DNA of 64,000 nucleotides from NCBI GenBank assembly GCA_033439795.1, contig JAUTDP010000004.1, positions 992,001 through 1,056,000 on the forward strand, read 5' to 3'. A program made the translations under genes and the position numbers. The notes beneath the pieces are model-generated. The model did not search any database. It had not been told where the DNA came from and saw only the letters and a program-made list of their open reading frames with translations. This DNA comes from Sordaria brevicollis (taxonomy: Eukaryota > Ascomycota > Sordariomycetes > Sordariales > Sordariaceae). Shown here piece by piece: positions 58,339 through 64,000 of this stretch. Positions within the stretch are counted from its first letter, which is position 1. The number at the start of each line of letters is the position of its first letter.

Positions 58339-58735
58339 TCCCATCTTCGACTCCAACAACCTCCGTGTATAATATCTCCAACAATCAACCTTCCCTCCCC
58401 CAACTGCGAAATATGCCGATGTCGAACTCCCACTCCAGTCGAACCCTGGCTGTCTCGCCTTGCCCAGTCTCGTCTCACTGGTTGGTGCTGGGTGCAGGGC
58501 ACTGCCACGATGCCAAATCAGGATTAGCGCACCAGCGAGCTGACACTCTCCTCCTCCATCCCTATTCCCTCCCGTCTTCTTCAGACCGTCCCAAAGAACT
58601 GAATTGCGGCTTGTCAACGTTCGATTGATCACATCGCGACTTTGCCATCGAGCGTTCGACTTCTTCGCCAGAGATGCCAATCTAGCCGCCACAGAACTCA
58701 GGCCATGATACACATGCCATAGCCGGTCATCAGCA
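58339..58735. other. intergenic, no gene seen
   Basis: Spacer between the NIF3-type gene and the HET-domain gene. Nothing recognised. Confidence 0.6.
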
Positions 58736-60574
58736 ATGCGCCTCATCAATGTCCATACCCTCGAGATCCAGTACTTCTCGGGTACAAACACTCCCAAATA
58801 TGCCATTCTGTCACACACGTGGGGCACAAATGAGGCAAGCTTCCAGAGGTGGACCAAAAGATGGACTCGACTGACACACAAGCACCGGTCCGGCTTCCAC
58901 AAAGTCCTAGCCACCTGCAGGCAGGCCCGTCGAGATCGTCTCGACTATGCTTGGGTGGACACAGTCTGTATTGACAAGTCCAGTTCGGCCGAGCTATCAG
59001 AAGCAATCAATTCCATGTATGCCTGGTACGAAAAGGCTACTATTTGCTACGTCCACCTCTCTGATGTTTCCGCAACCGACTCAAAGAGCAATACCGATAC
59101 TCTCGATCTTCTTCGACATAGCAGGTGGTTCACTCGAGGTTGGACACTCCAGGAGCTCATTGCCCCCGAAAACGTCCAGTTCTTCACCAAAGATTGGCAG
59201 ATTCTTGGCACTAAGAAGTCACTCACCGTTCTCATATCCACCATCACCGGCATCGATGCCGCATGCCTGAAGAAGGAGAAGCGACTACGCGATTATAGCA
59301 TTGCCCACCGCATGACCTGGGCCGCAAAGCGAGAGACAACTCGAGAGGAAGATCTTTCTTACTGTCTTCTTGGCATCTTTGGCATCAATATGCCCTTGCT
59401 GTACGGAGAGGGCTCAAAGGCATTCAAGCGACTTCAGGAAGAGATCATCAAGGTATCTGACGATCACAGCATTCTCGCCTTCGAAACTACCCTGTCTGAT
59501 GGCACCCTCTTTGCCCACCACCCCTCTGCCTTCGTCAAGGGAGGCTGCATCCACCCAAACTATGGCCGCCGTCTCACTCTGCCTTTCTCAATGACCAATG
59601 CCGGTCTGGCTATGACGACGCCGCTTATAAGGACACTGTCGCCCTACTGGGTTCTCGCCGTCTTCAACTGCATCGAGGTCGAGACACATAACCACATGCA
59701 ACGTTCCCAGATCTGTCTTCCACTCTTCGGAAAGGATAATCAGTTTATGAGAGCTCGAATACCCGTCAGTCTGATCAGCCGAAATATTGACGACCCATAT
59801 GACCCTCATGTCACGAACTTCTCCGAAAAGCTGGGATTAAACGCAGGCATCCTCGACCTCACGAGCCGCACCGAAACTAGCTATTACATCTCCTACTTTG
59901 GTCGTGTCTATTCCGCCTACGGCCGCGAGATCGACGTGGCTATGAAGGGGTTCGAAGTCTATCCTCAGCCTGACCACGGCTTCATGATCACTTTCCCTCG
60001 AGGCATGGCTGGGTATCAGTTGCATACCGCCCTTCCGAGACGTGACCTCCGCGACGACATCAGCTACTTTATCCCTACCTCTCGACAAGTTCGGTCCTTC
60101 GACTCTTCCAAAGACGAAGCTTTGCATATCTCAAGTGGAATCATTATGTTCAAGAACGACAGCCTCCCCGACGACCATCCATCCAAATGCGTTGGCATAT
60201 ACCTCGCTTTCGCAACCACAACCCGCGGCGTAGTGAGCAGTACAATGACAACCCGCACATACCCAAACACGACAACGAGCACCACACTGAGCACTTGGCC
60301 TGGGCAAAATCTACGATGGGCATGCAAAGTGTCGCCTATACGAGAGTTCTACGACAGAACAAATGCCAAACAGGTCCTCGCGATAGCCAACCAAGAAGCC
60401 TTCTCGGGCAACTGGCCGCACTATTACCACCATGAGACCACAATCGTGTCAGCGCGTACGAGATTCCAGACGCCAAGAGGAGAGCCGTGCAGGGACACGG
60501 TTATGGTAGAGGTAGTGTTTGACGCGGACGAGTTGGTCAAGGAGAGGGACGCCGAGGAAAGGGATTTCGAGTAA
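58736..60574 (+). CDS. HET-domain protein (heterokaryon incompatibility type)
   Basis: Single-exon, 612 aa. The N-terminal HET domain runs to about residue 160: MRLINVHTLEI, YAILSHTWG (22-30), YAWVDTVCIDKSSSAELSEA, and TRGWTLQELIAPENVQFF. After it comes ITGIDAACLKKEKRLRDYS, then the usual SYCLLGIFGINMPLLYGEG found in the HET-D/HET-E-like group. The C-terminal half (about 270-612) lacks NACHT or WD repeats and has no recognised domain. HET domains trigger non-self cell death in filamentous ascomycetes. The gene lies at the edge of the duplicated-gene block. Whether it is a functional incompatibility locus cannot be told. Confidence 0.93.
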   Translation: MRLINVHTLEIQYFSGTNTPKYAILSHTWGTNEASFQRWTKRWTRLTHKHRSGFHKVLATCRQARRDRLDYAWVDTVCIDKSSSAELSEAINSMYAWYEKATICYVHLSDVSATDSKSNTDTLDLLRHSRWFTRGWTLQELIAPENVQFFTKDWQILGTKKSLTVLISTITGIDAACLKKEKRLRDYSIAHRMTWAAKRETTREEDLSYCLLGIFGINMPLLYGEGSKAFKRLQEEIIKVSDDHSILAFETTLSDGTLFAHHPSAFVKGGCIHPNYGRRLTLPFSMTNAGLAMTTPLIRTLSPYWVLAVFNCIEVETHNHMQRSQICLPLFGKDNQFMRARIPVSLISRNIDDPYDPHVTNFSEKLGLNAGILDLTSRTETSYYISYFGRVYSAYGREIDVAMKGFEVYPQPDHGFMITFPRGMAGYQLHTALPRRDLRDDISYFIPTSRQVRSFDSSKDEALHISSGIIMFKNDSLPDDHPSKCVGIYLAFATTTRGVVSSTMTTRTYPNTTTSTTLSTWPGQNLRWACKVSPIREFYDRTNAKQVLAIANQEAFSGNWPHYYHHETTIVSARTRFQTPRGEPCRDTVMVEVVFDADELVKERDAEERDFE

Positions 60575-60965
60575 CGGCTTCCCTTGTGTTGCCCCCGCGG
60601 TCAGGAAATCAGTATTTCGGCCCGTGGCCATCCAACTTCTCCCATCACCCCACATCATGCCCAAGACATGGCTTGCTCAGCAACGCTCAATAATTTGGTG
60701 ACAGATTCACTGTGATTGGCTAGCTCTTCAAGCCAGCGATGCACGACTCAGTCAAATTCGAATCCGGGAACGATTTCGAGAGCTATGCTATATTCCAACA
60801 GTTGTATGGTGTCGACCCTTCCCTATCAAATCATCAACTCTCAAGATATTTGCGGCCCGATGTTTGGATGCCTCTTGTCCTGCGGTACATGTGTCCTACA
60901 TTCATTGTCGCGTTCCCTCAGCAATCATCACGTTGAACTCCTTACACATGTGTTGTCAATCACTC
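60575..60965. other. intergenic between convergent genes
   Basis: 3' flanks of the HET gene and methyltransferase 2. No gene recognised. Confidence 0.6.
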
Positions 60966-62572
60966 TTACTCCGCTTCCTCTGGCTTCCGACCCCACGCCA
61001 CACGTGCCATGCCATAGCCATGAATGTTGGGATCGTTCCACTCCTTCCTAGCTTGGGCTGCGAAATTCTTGGTCTCTTCTGGCGTCCAGCCCATTAGGGT
61101 GTTGAAGACGTAAAAGAGATATCCCTCCATGTCCATTTCAAGCGTCATCTTGAACCAAAGTCCCACCTCTGCAGCCTGTTTATCAGGATGCCAGACACCG
61201 ATCGGCACTATGATGTCTTTGAATTCGATGTTAGTAAAGCCGGCAGCTTCCATACCCTTCCTTTGCAGGTCGTCCTGGTAAACGTCGAATGTCCGGCCGA
61301 ATTTTTTTCCGCCCTCAGAAAAGACTTTGCCCCATTGGCCTAAAGCGCTGTCTGGCTTTACTGATCCGTCGTCGCTGTGGAATTGAAACTCGGCGGTGAA
61401 GCTCTCGACATAGCCACCTGGCTTACAGGTCCGGTAAGCCTGCCGGAAAAGCTTATACCAATCTTCAACGACACCAACCAAGAAGCGTATATGAATGAAG
61501 TCAAAGGTATTGTCGGGCCAGGTCCATTCGGCGTTGCAATCGTCCAATTCAAATTTAACATTCGGCGGTACCCAGGATGGCTGAATCGGGGAGACGTCGG
61601 TGCCGATCACCTCTGCGTTGGGGAACTCATCGGCAAAATCGCTGATGGGAGAGACTGTCAGGTCGAGACTCACTAAAGATCGAGCAGAAGTGCAAGAGCG
61701 GCTGCAGGGAGACTTACATTGCCCAAATACCTGTTCCTGTTCCGATATCCACCACTTTCTGAACCTTCTTCTTATCGAGGGGCGCCAAAAAAAGCTTTCC
61801 GCCGAGGGTGACTGTGTACGTATGGTGGCTTTAGGACTGTCAGTATCTGTACCTTAACGTGGATTTGACACATGATCTCCTCAGACCCAGTGTTCAGGAT
61901 ACCACGAAACGGGGCTGCGTTTGTGCATGTTGCATTCATGCTCAACTATACGAAGCAAACCGCAACGGATCTGGCCTTCGACCCTGCGTTGTGCAACTAC
62001 CCAGATTTCAAGCATGGCGAGTCTGTACGGTAATGACAAAAATGTTTGAGAGTTGGGACGTACGCTAGATCCATGGCTTCGGTGTGACGTTGATCGTTAG
62101 GTTCCCAGGCCAGGGCATTTCCGACCTCGCCATTGTAGGTTCTGCCATGGTGGGTGCGGTACTCGAAGATGGTGCTAGTCAATGAAGCGGTGCTGGAAAC
62201 CACCGACTCGGTGTCGTCATCCGTTTCTTGCTCGGGGAGCTACGAAACGTCAGGATTCCGGTGAGCTCGTTCCTCACTGGCAGAGGCACGGGTCGGAATA
62301 TCTGGGGTTGAACTTACCGCCTGGGCTGCCCAATGCGATGCGGGAAGAATGCCCGCCGCTGACGCCGCCTCGGCGCTGAGCAGAGGCATTGGCGCGGGGG
62401 TGCCACCAGGTGCTGGCGAGCCTGCCTCCGGACTCTGCGAATTTCGAGGACTTTGCGCGCCTGTGGGATTTTGCGCGCCTTTGGGACTTTGCGCGCCTTT
62501 GGGACTTTGCGCGCCCGTGGGACTCTGCGAGTCTCTGGGACTCTTGGTCGCTTGTCTGCTAGGGGGACCCAT
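60966..62572 (-). CDS. LaeA-like class I SAM methyltransferase 2
   Basis: Four exons on the minus strand: 62318-62572, 62064-62239, 61718-61828 and 60966-61641; 405 aa. The start is ATG 62572. The N-terminus carries tandem SPKGAQ-type 6-residue repeats, longer than in paralogue 1. It then matches that paralogue domain by domain: YRTHHGRTYNGE, EPNDQRHTEAMD, VVDIGTGTGIWAI (169-181), FPNAEVIGTDVSPIQP, CKPGGYVES and YVFNTLMGWTPEETKNFAAQ. The last intron of paralogue 1 (after ...DLEG) is absent here, and the third intron is 76 nt versus 295 nt. Substrate unknown; LaeA-like methyltransferases are candidate regulators of chromatin or metabolism. Orientation is opposite to paralogue 1. Confidence 0.92.
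62452..62529 (-). repeat. 18-bp tandem repeat coding for SPKGAQ units
   Basis: About four units of TTTGCGCGCC(T/C)(T/G)TGGGAC, each giving six residues (SPKGAQ or SPTGAQ) in the N-terminus of methyltransferase 2. Confidence 0.85.
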
Positions 62573-64000
62573 GGCCGGAAATTTGAGGGCAAAAGGGCCA
62601 CCGCAGATGTGGATGTTGATGGCAACGGCCAGCCAGAACTTGAAGGAATCAAAGAATTTCAAGTCGTCTTGTGGGTGCCAGAGTGTCACAATTTAAAGGC
62701 CAAATGAGGGAGGGGTATCGTACGGTTACAACTCTGCATACAGTCTTCTCCGCGATAGTCACTGTGTTTCGAGCAAGGGAAAGGAGCGAGTTTTGGGACG
62801 CTCGTGGCCGTGACAGACCACTGGGTTCCAGATTTCAACGGACTATTCGCCAACAAGCCAATGGATAAGTGTCAAACATGTCAAATTGCTTCTTCATCCT
62901 GCGCGACCCAAATAGCTCCCCACGCTACGACAGTTTTATCTCTTTGAGTGTTTATGCGCACGTCCGCCGGCGCGTGGTGACAAGTGCGGAAGACCGGAGG
63001 TGGCGGACTTCAGCTCACATTTTACCAACCCCCAACTTCCCGAGGCCTTCGAGACCTCTCTGCCCCTGCAGACTGCAGTCGCATCCAGACTGAGCGGCGC
63101 TTGGAAGCATGCGGGGTAACCGACGTATCGTTTCGTTCGGCCAAGTCGGCAGCGTTTCATCCCACTGTGTAACATGCGCGAAGAAGAAAACGCGGGGGCA
63201 GTTCTCCGTGATGACCTCTTCGTCGGGCTCGTACTGTATCGGGGTCCAAGTGGTCCCTCGGAAGGCTCGCCAAGGGCATCACCACAAGTCCTCTTCCTTT
63301 CCATCGTCGTGCCTGGTGATCTTCGTCGTCCGTACCTGGCGATCATTCCATTCCTCTCCGGAACTGCTAGTGCGAAAGGTCAATTCCACGCAGTGTATCA
63401 TCATTGTTGCCTCGTATCCATGCCTTGATCTAGTCGTGCTACCCATTATAACATTCCTCGTGTTAGCTTCAAATCATGTTCTAACCATGGGCATCGGTGA
63501 ACACCGCCACCTCCGGACCGTTGATGTGGCAGCCGTCTTGGGGGGTGCGATGACACGTTCGCGTTTCGTTCTCTTTGAAATATCTTGTTCTTCACATGAG
63601 TGTATTTTTCACCTTGTTTTTTTTTTTTTTTTTTTTTTTTTTTTCTTGCCAAGTACCTGTTGCTCGCGACATGGCCGGGTCCGGTTGTCACTCGTGTCAA
63701 CTCGCCGAAAAGCAGTGAAACATAGCAGTGCTTCAAATAACTCTACTGTTTTGTAAAGCAAGGAAGACTTTGAATTCTACGGGTATCGTAACACCACTCC
63801 TGCACTATGTGGTAGCCGCGAAAGGCGACTATATCTGCGACTGGCCATTATCATATCTCCCGGGCTTTCCTGTTTCTCTGCGCTCCTCTGTACGCATGAG
63901 CTCGTGTACATATGACCCATCTCCTTTGAGTCATACCAAGCCATCAACAACATCCCGTACTTTCAAATCTCATCCCTGATCGTCCTGTTCTTCCGATCCT
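62573..64000. other. intergenic, no gene seen
   Basis: The last 1.4 kb. Apart from a T28 tract, open frames here are short and composition-driven and none could be supported. Confidence 0.5.
63617..63644. repeat. poly-T tract (28 bases)
   Basis: Uninterrupted T run ending in CTTGCC. No retroelement features (such as a 3' end or target duplication) are seen next to it. Confidence 0.9.

Noticed and set aside
62573..62689. N-terminal extension of methyltransferase 2
   Set aside because: Open in frame but without an ATG; the first ATG is 62572, and paralogue 1 starts at the equivalent place.
63617..63644. Poly-T tract as the 3' end of a minus-strand retroelement
   Set aside because: No coding remnant, target-site duplication or other retroelement feature next to it; more simply a homopolymer microsatellite.

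Overview
This window is nuclear DNA of a filamentous ascomycete, most likely a Sordariomycete and probably of the order Sordariales. The basis is short (about 50-130 nt) GT-AG introns with GTAAGT-type donors and CTRAY-like branch sites, C-ending codon bias in housekeeping genes, a HET-domain gene, a sedolisin protease, LaeA-like methyltransferases, almost no intact transposons, and many decayed gene copies. All family assignments are by eye; no database was searched.

Layout. (1) 0.5-16.5 kb: a local array of one gene family, DEDDh-type exonuclease-like proteins of the Gfd2/YDR514C kind. Three members look intact (2802-4217 minus, 9698-11263 plus, 14053-15495 plus). At least five more are truncated, frameshifted or relic copies, in two opposed orientation blocks. 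(2) 18.5-24.4 kb: a conserved core with the P5A-type ER ATPase (SPF1 orthologue) and mitochondrial malate dehydrogenase. (3) 25.7-28.4 kb: a secreted, low-complexity, Gln-rich protein gene cut by a 406-bp inverted-repeat (MITE-like) element. (4) 30.2-38.5 kb: a secreted Cys-rich protein with Kex2-site tandem repeats, a CPA2-type cation/proton antiporter and a sedolisin (S53) protease. (5) 39.6-62.6 kb: an accessory-looking block bounded by two inverted LaeA-like methyltransferase paralogues. It holds three Hsp70-like ATPase-fold paralogues (one intact, one with altered nucleotide-site residues, one pseudogene), a disordered protein with a possible zinc site, an Arg/Ser/Pro-rich hypothetical protein, a NIF3-type small protein and a HET-domain gene. 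(6) 62.6-64 kb: no gene recognised.

Cooperation. P5A ATPase and malate dehydrogenase are ordinary housekeeping functions (ER membrane protein quality control; TCA cycle). The signal-peptide proteins (sedolisin, Cys-rich repeat protein, Gln-rich protein) act in or beyond the secretory pathway. The rest is dominated by lineage-specific duplication and decay: the exonuclease-like array and the Hsp70-like/methyltransferase/HET block are the parts most worth a second look. No CRISPR, rRNA or convincing tRNA was seen. Gene models are hand-derived; splice sites were checked for reading-frame continuity but not against transcripts.
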